Source: Bacillota bacterium
Lineage (GTDB): Bacteria; Bacillota; Clostridia; Lachnospirales; Lachnospiraceae
Direction of reading: 5' to 3'
DNA: 7,410 nucleotides
Assembly: GCA_023399455.1 (NCBI GenBank)
Contig: JAEWPN010000131.1
Location: 1 to 7,410 of the forward strand
Shown here in pieces: positions 1 through 5,415 of the stretch. The stretch's first letter is position 1. Every line of letters starts with the position of its first letter. The notes under the pieces are model-generated. The model searched no databases. It had not been told where the DNA came from and saw only the letters and a program-made list of their open reading frames with translations. Both the position numbers and the translations under genes were made by a program.

Positions 1-61
1 ATTTAGGTGTCATTTCGTTTGGTAATAAGTATCTCAAGGTGAGAAAGGGTGTGATTTTTCT

Positions 62-946
62 ATGTATGTATACGAATTTTATATTGAACATCCGATGAAT
101 TATGTCATGACTGGAAAGTTTGAAGCGCCTTCCCCTAACTGGGTGCATGAGGATTTTCCTCTGACGGACTATGAGTTATTTGTGGTTACAAAGGATACCT
201 TGTACATTTCCTATAACGGGGAGCCATTTACTATAAATGAAGGAGAGTTTCTTCTGCTTCCTCCCCTTCCTCCTCCGAACAACCGCAGAAAGGGCATTCG
301 ACCTTCCCATTGCAGCTTCTATTGGCTTCATTTTTCCATAGACCATGAGGTGGCCCTGAGTGCCATTCCCAACTCCAGGCATACGGCTTATCCTTATACC
401 GTTCCTCAATACACCATCGCTATTCCGCGCCAGGGAAAGATTCCTCATGCGGAAAAGATCGTGGTGCTCATGAAGCAGCTTCAGGACGCTATTCGCAGCA
501 ACTATGACAGTACTACCGCTAACTATCTTTCTACTACTATTCTTTGCGAACTTTACAGCCAGTTCTATCGGGAAAATAATGTCAGTCAGCGCTCGAAGCG
601 AACCCAGAAGCAGATGTACTATGATATTATCGATTATGTGAAGTCAAATACAGACAAGAATCTGAAGGTGGCAGATGTGGCCGCTCATTTTTGCTATAAC
701 GAAAAATACCTCTCCCATCTGTTCAGCAATATAGCAGGTATACCGCTCAAGCAGTTTATCCTGAACGTAAAAATGGATGCCGCCAACTTCATGCTGACGG
801 ATACAAATGCTTCCATCAGTGAAATTGCGGCATCCTTGGGGTTTACGGACAGCCATAACTTTGCCAAAGCCTATAAGAAAATTGCAGGACTCACTCCTAC
901 AGAGTATCGCAACGCATTTTTCAAACGGTTGTTATATCATGTTTAA
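62..946 (+). CDS. AraC-family transcriptional regulator
   Basis: A 294-aa DNA-binding regulator, full length for an AraC protein with an N-terminal sensing domain. Residues about 35-95 look like the small cupin-type beta barrel (YNGEPFTINEGEFLLLPP, then FYWLHF). Residues about 185-288 form the double helix-turn-helix: the first helix pair around LKVADVAAHFCYNEKYLSHL (201-220), the second around ISEIAASLGFTDSHNFAKAY (252-271), then the family ending GLTPTEYR (276-283). The start is the first ATG after an in-frame stop at 26-28. The ribosome site is only fair (GAAAGGG, about 12 nt away). No terminator is visible after the gene, which runs 4 nt into the convergent ABC-F gene. The ligand and targets cannot be read; family precedent suggests a sugar- or host-glycan-type signal. 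It could equally control a gene left of the window. Family call secure, role unknown. Confidence 0.93.
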   Translation: MYVYEFYIEHPMNYVMTGKFEAPSPNWVHEDFPLTDYELFVVTKDTLYISYNGEPFTINEGEFLLLPPLPPPNNRRKGIRPSHCSFYWLHFSIDHEVALSAIPNSRHTAYPYTVPQYTIAIPRQGKIPHAEKIVVLMKQLQDAIRSNYDSTTANYLSTTILCELYSQFYRENNVSQRSKRTQKQMYYDIIDYVKSNTDKNLKVADVAAHFCYNEKYLSHLFSNIAGIPLKQFILNVKMDAANFMLTDTNASISEIAASLGFTDSHNFAKAYKKIAGLTPTEYRNAFFKRLLYHV

Positions 947-2502
947 AGCTGTACTATTCTCGCTTTTATTTTGTCGACGAACGTTTTATCGTGCTCTACC
1001 ATAAGAAGGGTAGGGTTATATTTCATGATCAGATCCTCAATCTGCATCCTGGAAAATACATCGATAAAGTTAAGAGGCTCATCCCAAATATAAAGGTGAG
1101 CCTGTTCACAAAGGCTTCTCGCGATGAGAACCTTCTTCTTCTGGCCACCGCTGTACTCCTCCATGTTCTTTTCGAACTGGATTCTGGAGAAATCCAGCTT
1201 CCTGAGTAATGTCTTAAAAAGAGTCTCATCAATATCATACTTCTTAGCATAATCGGAGATGCTTCCCAAAAGGTGAGAAGTGTCCTGAGGTACATAAGAA
1301 ATGACCAGGCCCCCCGCAGGTTCGATCTGTCCGCTCACCTTTCCGGCATACTCCCTTTCCATATCATAGCTGCAGCGCGCAGATTCCGGGGCGCTAGATA
1401 ATACAGCCTTTATGATACTGGACTTACCGCAGCCATTTCTTCCCTGAAGCACGATCTTTTCACCGTTTCGAACTTCCAGATTGAAACCGCCGATTATTTG
1501 TTTTTCATTCCTGTCTTCATATGCGCCACTTAACGAGTAGGAGATTTCCACACTCTCCAGGCGCACTAACACATCTTTATGATGCCTTAACGGGAACAGC
1601 TTAAGGTCATCCGTGGTCTCGATATTTTTAAGCAAAGACGACTTTTCTTCTATCGCCCTCTCCTGCCGCCTTTCTGTGTTTTTGCGGCGCATCTGCATAC
1701 GGCGGGACTTTTCCCCTACATAGGCTCTGGTATCAATATTCTTTTCATATTTCTCAGATTTTTTTCCTATTTTGGTGGCTTCCACGTTGTCAGCCCATTC
1801 CCTGGACTGTCTGGCTGATTCCTTTAGACGGTAGATATCCTTCTTCAGCCGTTCATTCTCCGCCAGCTCATATTCATCCTGCCTCATCTTATTTTCCCAC
1901 CAACTGGAAAAATTGCCCTGCTGTACTTCGATATTTGTCTTGTTGATAGTCAGCACGTGATCGATGCACTCATCCAAAAACATCCTGTCATGGGATACGA
2001 GGATAAAGCCTTTCTTCTTATTTAAATAGTTACTGACCAGTTCTCTCGTCTGCATATCAAGATGGTTGGTAGGTTCATCGATCAAAAGGAAGCTGTTTTC
2101 TTTGGAAAAAAGAACCGCCAGCATTACTTTCGTCTGCTCTCCGTTGCTTAAGGTGTCAAAGGGCCTGTAAAAAACCTCCGTATCTACCTGAAGCAGCGTT
2201 AGTTCCCTGCATACCTTCCAAAATTCGTAATCCGGGTAAATCTCCTCCACCACAGCCAGCGTATCCCTGGAACGATCGGCTATTGCAAAGGGAAAATAAT
2301 CGAATTCCACACTGGATGTTATCGTTCCCTTGTATTCATATTTCCCCTGAAGAAGATTTAAAAAAGTAGTTTTTCCTCTGCCGTTTCTTGCAATGAATCC
2401 TAGTTTCCAATCCGTATCTATCTGGAAAGATACGTCCTCAAATATATTGTCATAGCTTCCGTCATAATAAAAAGTTAAATGGTTTACACTTATTTGTGAC
2501 AT
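943..2502 (-). CDS. Lsa-type ABC-F ribosome-protection protein (antibiotic resistance)
   Basis: A 519-aa soluble ATPase with two ABC domains and no membrane segments. NBD1 has a P-loop ARNGRGKT (38-45), signature LSNGEQ (118-123), Walker B LLIDEPTNHLD (139-149) and switch His171. A charged helical linker, about 195-300 (ELAENERLKKDIYRLKESAR), is the ribosome-contacting region. NBD2 has GRNGCGKS (354-361), SGGQ (451-454), YIWDEPLNFID (471-481) and His504. The WDEPLNFIDVFSR form and the linker resemble Lsa/Vga-group proteins, which bind the E site and dislodge lincosamides, streptogramin A and pleuromutilins. The start is fixed by GGAGG (2510-2514), 7 nt before ATG. Oddities: the first P-loop Gly is Ala38, and signature 1 has Asn for Gly. 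Expression appears to be controlled by a long attenuator leader. A housekeeping ABC-F (EttA/Uup-like) is less likely. The drug spectrum is inferred. Confidence 0.92.
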   Translation of the reverse strand: MSQISVNHLTFYYDGSYDNIFEDVSFQIDTDWKLGFIARNGRGKTTFLNLLQGKYEYKGTITSSVEFDYFPFAIADRSRDTLAVVEEIYPDYEFWKVCRELTLLQVDTEVFYRPFDTLSNGEQTKVMLAVLFSKENSFLLIDEPTNHLDMQTRELVSNYLNKKKGFILVSHDRMFLDECIDHVLTINKTNIEVQQGNFSSWWENKMRQDEYELAENERLKKDIYRLKESARQSREWADNVEATKIGKKSEKYEKNIDTRAYVGEKSRRMQMRRKNTERRQERAIEEKSSLLKNIETTDDLKLFPLRHHKDVLVRLESVEISYSLSGAYEDRNEKQIIGGFNLEVRNGEKIVLQGRNGCGKSSIIKAVLSSAPESARCSYDMEREYAGKVSGQIEPAGGLVISYVPQDTSHLLGSISDYAKKYDIDETLFKTLLRKLDFSRIQFEKNMEEYSGGQKKKVLIARSLCEQAHLYIWDEPLNFIDVFSRMQIEDLIMKYNPTLLMVEHDKTFVDKIKARIVQL

Positions 2503-2522
2503 TTATATACCTCCGCTTTATA

Positions 2523-2550
2523 GGATTCGCCCACTTTCGTGACCGAATCC
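2523..2550 (-). promoter_or_regulatory. Hairpin just ahead of the ABC-F ribosome binding site
   Basis: On the minus strand, GGATTCG (2550-2544) pairs perfectly with CGAATCC (2529-2523). Above a G-G mismatch and a U-G pair, CAC/GTG closes a GAAA tetraloop (2538-2535) of the stable GNRA class. The helix ends 8 nt before the GGAGG site, so it leaves the ribosome site accessible. It could stabilise the read-through mRNA or act as a pause site. It has no U-tract and is not a terminator. Confidence 0.6.
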
Positions 2551-2568
2551 CTTTCTTTCTTATTACAG

Positions 2569-2600
2569 AAAAAAAGGTGCAGAAATAATTATCTGCACCT
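2569..2600 (-). terminator. Leader intrinsic terminator (attenuator) of the ABC-F gene
   Basis: On the minus strand, AGGTGCAGA (2600-2592) pairs perfectly over 9 bp with TCTGCACCT (2583-2575), with an 8-nt loop. The run of T at 2575-2569 follows at once, the classic intrinsic-terminator layout. It lies 67 nt upstream of the ABC-F start codon and downstream of that gene's promoter, so it must be bypassed for expression. It is also the first strong terminator met by transcripts leaving the DUF3169 operon. Confidence 0.9.
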
Positions 2601-2790
2601 GACAAATCACACACTTACTATTTGGCCTACCAGCTTCATAATAACGAATGATACCTTATTAATAATATCAAAAGATGTCCGATCAAAATTATTCCTGCAC
2701 GCATGATAACCAAACCCCGGCCGCTGTATCACATCACTCTAACGACCGAATCACCATGCACATCATTCAGTTACTGATTAGCAAGAATAA
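2577..2790 (-). promoter_or_regulatory. Three-strand attenuator switch in the ABC-F leader
   Basis: Two exclusive long helices can be drawn in the minus-strand RNA. Antiterminator: 2700-2687 (GTGCAGGAATAATT) with 2590-2577 (AATTATTTCTGCAC), 14 contiguous pairs with one G-U, consuming the loop and most of the 3' arm of the terminator. Anti-antiterminator: 2790-2781 (TTATTCTTGC) with 2698-2689 (GCAGGAATAA), 10 contiguous pairs with one U-G, consuming the same middle strand. Strand 1 is the end of a six-codon uORF, so ribosome position can choose between folds. A further 9-bp helix, 2759-2751 with 2709-2701, would bring strands 1 and 2 together. Ribosome-mediated attenuation is established for several ABC-F and erm genes; that this one responds to drug is inferred. 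Confidence 0.78.
2636..2704 (-). CDS. Possible 22-codon leader ORF overlapping the antiterminator strand
   Basis: ATG at 2704-2702 opens 22 codons, MRAGIILIGHLLILLIRYHS followed by two Leu, ending at TGA 2638-2636, 36 nt before the terminator hairpin. The peptide is strongly hydrophobic. Codons 2-6 contain the middle strand of the switch (2700-2687), so translation would melt both long helices and favour termination. The upstream G-rich stretch (CCGGGG, about 11 nt away) is a poor ribosome site, so translation is doubtful. It may be a chance ORF in a structured leader. Confidence 0.35.
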   Translation of the reverse strand: MRAGIILIGHLLILLIRYHSLL

Positions 2791-2798
2791 ATAATCAT
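2778..2798 (-). CDS. Six-codon leader peptide MIIYSC (uORF1)
   Basis: ATG ATT ATT TAT TCT TGC TAA on the minus strand. AGGAG (2811-2807) stands 8 nt before the ATG, about 15 nt after the predicted transcription start, so this should be the first ORF translated. Codons 4-6 plus one preceding base are exactly strand 1 of the attenuator (2790-2781). A ribosome paused here would cover strand 1 and permit the antiterminator. Short uORFs of this kind precede other ribosome-protection and rRNA-methylase genes. The peptide itself is not one I recognise. Confidence 0.65.
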   Translation of the reverse strand: MIIYSC

Positions 2799-2832
2799 CC
2801 ACACATCTCCTATTCTTTAAATTTTCTCCATC

Positions 2833-2861
2833 AATATATCATTTGTTTAAATAAATGTCAA
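2833..2861 (-). promoter_or_regulatory. Promoter of the ABC-F gene
   Basis: On the minus strand, TTGACA (2861-2856), a 17-bp spacer and TATATT (2838-2833) make a near-consensus housekeeping sigma promoter. The start would be near 2826, giving an untranslated leader of about 324 nt. A strong constitutive promoter followed by a terminator is what attenuation control requires. Confidence 0.8.
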
Positions 2862-2890
2862 CTGTGTCTCTTCTGATTTACTAGTTATCA

Positions 2891-3715
2891 TTATTTCATA
2901 GCAGCTTTCATACTATGATAAGAATATACCGCTGTTGAAACCGCCCATATAATTAAAACAGTAAGAACGGAAAGGAAACCTATTCCGGTAGTCAGCCCTA
3001 GAAGCATAAAACATACCCACAATATCATACACAGCATATTAACTGCTCGATAGGACTTATATGCCGCTTTGTAAATAGTAAAAAGTTCGGCCTCATCACT
3101 GCTTTCTTCCCACCTTTTATGGAAATTCATATCATATACGCTTCCCTTTTTCTCGGGATTCAAGAGCCTTATACAATCTATCAGCTTTTGCTGCAGCATT
3201 GTCATCGCTATGATACCTACTACCAATATCAAAACTGCAAACAATAAAAATCCTATACTTTTACCCGTTACCATGAAGTTCATAAAAAGGAATACTATAA
3301 CGGAAAAACAAAGAAAATGTAAAATGACCATCGCATTTGTTATCCATAAATGAAAAGAAAGTCTTTTTTCAATTGATTCTAATTTTATTTCTTCATCATT
3401 TTCTATGAGCCTTGTCGCTGCCTTTTTGCTATATCCAATACTTCGAATACACCCGATTACCTCTGCTGCCGTTAGGATGAGTACGGCGACTGCAAAAATA
3501 ATGCTTATCATTCCGGCATTGTTTATCATGAAATCTCTAAACGACTCCGATATTCTTGGAATCGCAGCACCCGCCATTATTGAAAAGAATCCGAAAATCG
3601 CACCAACTATAGCACTAACAAGAATAACGATCAGAAAACTTTTTCTTGCTTTTCTGTTATCTTTTCTAATGATTTCTTCCTGATTTTCATTTATCAGCAC
3701 ATTATTATTCTTCAT
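2891..3715 (-). CDS. DUF3169-family membrane protein
   Basis: A 274-aa polytopic membrane protein. A charged N-terminus (KDNRKARK, 18-25) precedes hydrophobic segments at about 26-49, 66-89, 124-149, 153-174, 224-243 and 246-264, giving six probable helices. The loop between helices 4 and 5 carries FHKRWEESSDEAELFTIYKA (198-217), the conserved signature I associate with DUF3169 proteins. No enzymatic motif is visible. It starts immediately after the XRE stop codon, and its GAGGAGGAG ribosome site lies inside the last codons of that gene, so translation is coupled. Small XRE genes commonly precede DUF3169 genes, suggesting a repressor and membrane-partner unit, but the function is unknown. No terminator follows the stop; the next strong one is in the ABC-F leader. 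This gene looks more AT-rich than the phosphatase. Confidence 0.85.
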   Translation of the reverse strand: MKNNNVLINENQEEIIRKDNRKARKSFLIVILVSAIVGAIFGFFSIMAGAAIPRISESFRDFMINNAGMISIIFAVAVLILTAAEVIGCIRSIGYSKKAATRLIENDEEIKLESIEKRLSFHLWITNAMVILHFLCFSVIVFLFMNFMVTGKSIGFLLFAVLILVVGIIAMTMLQQKLIDCIRLLNPEKKGSVYDMNFHKRWEESSDEAELFTIYKAAYKSYRAVNMLCMILWVCFMLLGLTTGIGFLSVLTVLIIWAVSTAVYSYHSMKAAMK

Positions 3716-3922
3716 TTATTTCTCCTCCTCATAATTAAATATGTCTTCCACTGCTGTGTCGAATACCTTGGCAATCTTTATCGCCAAGGTCACGGACGGA
3801 GAATAATCTCCTCTTTCTATCATACTGATAGTCTGTCTGGAGGTTCCCACCAAACCGCCTAACTGCTGCTGATTTAAACTCTTTTTCGCACGGTATTCTT
3901 TCAGCTTGTTATACAAGGGCAT
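3716..3922 (-). CDS. Small XRE/Cro-type HTH repressor
   Basis: A 68-aa single-domain regulator, almost entirely a lambda-Cro-like helix-turn-helix: LKEYRAKKSLNQQQLGGLVG (7-26), recognition region TSRQTISMIERGDYSPS (28-44), then LAIKIAKVFDTAVEDIF and an acidic tail, EEEK. I chose the ATG at 3922 because AAGGGGAG lies 7 nt before it and homologous proteins start near this residue. An upstream in-frame ATG would add 32 residues encoded across the promoter and palindromes, which is implausible. It probably represses its own operon through the two palindromes upstream. The stop codon abuts the DUF3169 start. The HTH call is secure; autoregulation is inferred from operator placement. Confidence 0.92.
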   Translation of the reverse strand: MPLYNKLKEYRAKKSLNQQQLGGLVGTSRQTISMIERGDYSPSVTLAIKIAKVFDTAVEDIFNYEEEK

Positions 3923-3959
3923 TTCCTCTCTCCCCTTTCGTCTTATTATATTATATGAG

Positions 3960-3991
3960 ATCATTATGACAACTTTCCTTGTCATAATGAT
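3960..3991. promoter_or_regulatory. Operator 1, long perfect palindrome ahead of the XRE gene
   Basis: Arms of 13 bp (ATCATTATGACAA at 3960-3972 and its exact complement at 3979-3991) flank CTTTCC. The core TGACAA-N6-TTGTCA is the same as in operator 2. It overlaps the last two bases of the predicted -10 and the start-site region, a repressing position. It could also fold in the transcript as a 13-bp hairpin, so an RNA role is not excluded. Confidence 0.75.
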
Positions 3992-4018
3992 TCTAACATT
4001 GACAAGAAAAGTTGTCAA
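3990..4018 (-). promoter_or_regulatory. Promoter of the XRE-DUF3169 operon
   Basis: On the minus strand, TTGACA (4018-4013), 17 bp, TAGAAT (3995-3990). The -35 is inside operator 2 and the -10 touches operator 1. A second, weaker option is TTGTCA (3972-3967), 16 bp, TATAAT (3950-3945), also starting within operator 1. Both would be occluded by a repressor on the palindromes. Confidence 0.7.
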
Positions 4019-4019
4019 T
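3998..4019. promoter_or_regulatory. Operator 2, palindrome over the -35 of the XRE promoter
   Basis: ATTGACAA (3998-4005) and its exact complement TTGTCAAT (4012-4019) flank GAAAAG. Half-site and 6-bp spacer match operator 1. The centres of the two are 33 bp apart, about three helical turns, so two repressor dimers would sit on one face of the DNA. Confidence 0.75.
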
Positions 4020-4063
4020 TACTTTTTATGTAATAAGCTCATTTTCCTATCACGATCAGGATA

Positions 4064-4164
4064 TCAAAAGTCGTTTCTGTTAACTTTATGAGGCAATAGG
4101 ACCAAAGCAGGAGTCTTTCTGCTTTGGTCCTATTGCCTCATAGATTATAAAACATGACTTTTGA
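4064..4164. repeat. Nested inverted repeat with a perfect 24-bp stem
   Basis: The core is a flawless 24-bp inverted repeat, 4087-4110 against 4119-4142, with an 8-nt loop (GAGTCTTT). The arms begin TATGAGGCAATAGGACC. Outer arms TCAAAAGTC (4064-4072) and GACTTTTGA (4156-4164) are also exact complements, separated from the core by 14 and 13 nt. No U-tract follows on either strand, so it is not a standard intrinsic terminator. It lies between the terminator of the phosphatase operon and the XRE promoter. It may be a MITE- or REP-like element, a processing or backup termination hairpin, or a structured RNA. No transposase or clear target duplication is visible. Confidence 0.7.
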
Positions 4165-4183
4165 CACTCGGATCCTCTTACAT

Positions 4184-4237
4184 AAAAAATAAAAGCCGGC
4201 ACTTAGTCATAAAATGACCGTTTATGCTGACTTTTAT
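4184..4237 (-). terminator. Intrinsic terminator of the phosphatase-YibE/F operon
   Basis: On the minus strand, ATAAAAGTCAGCA (4237-4225) pairs with TGCCGGCTTTTAT (4201-4189) with one U-G and one mismatch. Inside it a second stem, GTCAT/ATGAC (4218-4214 with 4210-4206), has a 3-nt loop. T4A then T6 follows (down to 4184). It begins 23 nt after the YibE/F stop, the expected place. Confidence 0.75.
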
Positions 4238-4259
4238 CTAATAAATCACTACTGCATCT

Positions 4260-5411
4260 CTACTGTTGCTTTAGGTGTGAAAATTTAACTTCCTTTTTTG
4301 TAAGCAGGATACTGCTGACTAAAGCGGTAAACGGTGCCACCGTTACCAGCCCGAAGCTTCCTACAACGGTATCCAGTACTTCTGATGCTACATATTTATA
4401 GTTAAGGATATGCATAATCGGAGTTCCCTGAGCCATAAATACCATTAACAGAGCAATATATCCTCCGGAATAAGCCAGCAGGAGTGTAGTAGTCATAGTC
4501 CCCATCGCTGCCCGGCCCACGTTCATTCCCGAAACAAATGCCTCTTTCCATCCAATATCAGGTTTCTTCTCTACCACCTCGTTAACAGCCGAGGTAATAT
4601 CCACTGCCAGATCCATCATAGCGCCGCAAGAACCGATAACGATACTGCTCATAAAGATAGCCGTCAGATTCAGATGCTGATACCCTGCATACAGCAGCGA
4701 TTCCGAATTGGCCATGACCGCTCCGTGTATTTTTAGCACACCGGTAAATGTAATCCCCATAATGCAGGTGATCAACGTTCCCAAAAGAGAACCAAGAATA
4801 GCCGATAGAGACTTGATATCTATTCCCCACACAAAGAAAATAATCATGACTGTCAAAAAAGCCGTTACCAAGAGCCCTACCGCGATAGGGTTATATCCGT
4901 TCAGATACAGAGGCACCAGCACCTTCCAAATTAACAGTACGCTGATGATAAAGGAAAAAATGGCGCGCATTCCATTGAAACCGGCTATCATAATTAAAAA
5001 GAATGTAAAAAGTCCTGCCAGAATAAGTTCTTTATCCAGCCTGTAATAATCCGACATGGTGACATTCGTAGGATTCCCCTGCCCATCCACACTGATTACT
5101 ACCAGCGCCTTATCACCCGCCTTAAAAATTTTATCACTTTCCAGAGAGCCGCTGAGCATATTTACTCCCTTCAGTTCTCTGCCTTTAAATCTGCCATCCA
5201 GTATCTCGACCTTACAGATTTGTTCTCCGGACTGAATCAGCCCGGAGGAAATCACACTGCTTTCATCGGTGGACAGAACCTTTACCTTGCACCGCACGGC
5301 CTCCCTATAGATTACCGCATCTTCATATCCGGTGGGAAGGATAATCAGAAAAGCAATCATCAGCATCCCAACTACGATAAATAGAAACTCTCTTTTCCTA
5401 TTACTCTTCAT
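4260..5411 (-). CDS. YibE/F-family multipass membrane protein
   Basis: A 383-aa integral membrane protein. A first helix (about 9-26) is followed by an extracytoplasmic domain (about 30-125) with a beta-rich look (CKVEILDGRFKGRELKGVNM, 66-85). Then come about seven hydrophobic segments, near 128-145, 149-170, 175-195, 202-224, 247-268, 303-327 and 344-369. The conserved family block is SCGAMMDLAVDITSAVNEV (261-279), with downstream GMNVGRAAMGTMTTTLLLAY (295-314). That block plus the domain order identifies YibE/F; the biochemical function of this family is not settled. It begins 4 nt after the phosphatase stop. The nearest GGAG is 12 nt from the ATG, inside the end of that gene, so initiation probably depends on translational coupling. 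A transport or export role linked to the phosphatase is a guess. Confidence 0.9.
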   Translation of the reverse strand: MKSNRKREFLFIVVGMLMIAFLIILPTGYEDAVIYREAVRCKVKVLSTDESSVISSGLIQSGEQICKVEILDGRFKGRELKGVNMLSGSLESDKIFKAGDKALVVISVDGQGNPTNVTMSDYYRLDKELILAGLFTFFLIMIAGFNGMRAIFSFIISVLLIWKVLVPLYLNGYNPIAVGLLVTAFLTVMIIFFVWGIDIKSLSAILGSLLGTLITCIMGITFTGVLKIHGAVMANSESLLYAGYQHLNLTAIFMSSIVIGSCGAMMDLAVDITSAVNEVVEKKPDIGWKEAFVSGMNVGRAAMGTMTTTLLLAYSGGYIALLMVFMAQGTPIMHILNYKYVASEVLDTVVGSFGLVTVAPFTALVSSILLTKKEVKFSHLKQQ

Positions 5412-5415
5412 CTTA

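Noticed and set aside
2734..2766. A 10-codon ORF, MMCMVIRSLE, in the ABC-F leader
   Set aside because: It has no convincing Shine-Dalgarno, lies in the loop between strands 1 and 2 and adds nothing the six-codon uORF does not explain.
3923..4018. N-terminal extension of 32 residues on the XRE protein
   Set aside because: The extension would be encoded across the promoter and both palindromes. A good ribosome site precedes the internal ATG, and the HTH domain starts there.
3906..4091. A 61-codon plus-strand frame over the XRE operators
   Set aside because: It runs across operators and promoter, has no ribosome site and shows no recognisable protein pattern.
4087..4142. The 24-bp inverted repeat as a standard intrinsic terminator
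   Set aside because: Neither strand has a run of T after the stem, and a conventional U-tailed hairpin already stands at 4184-4237.
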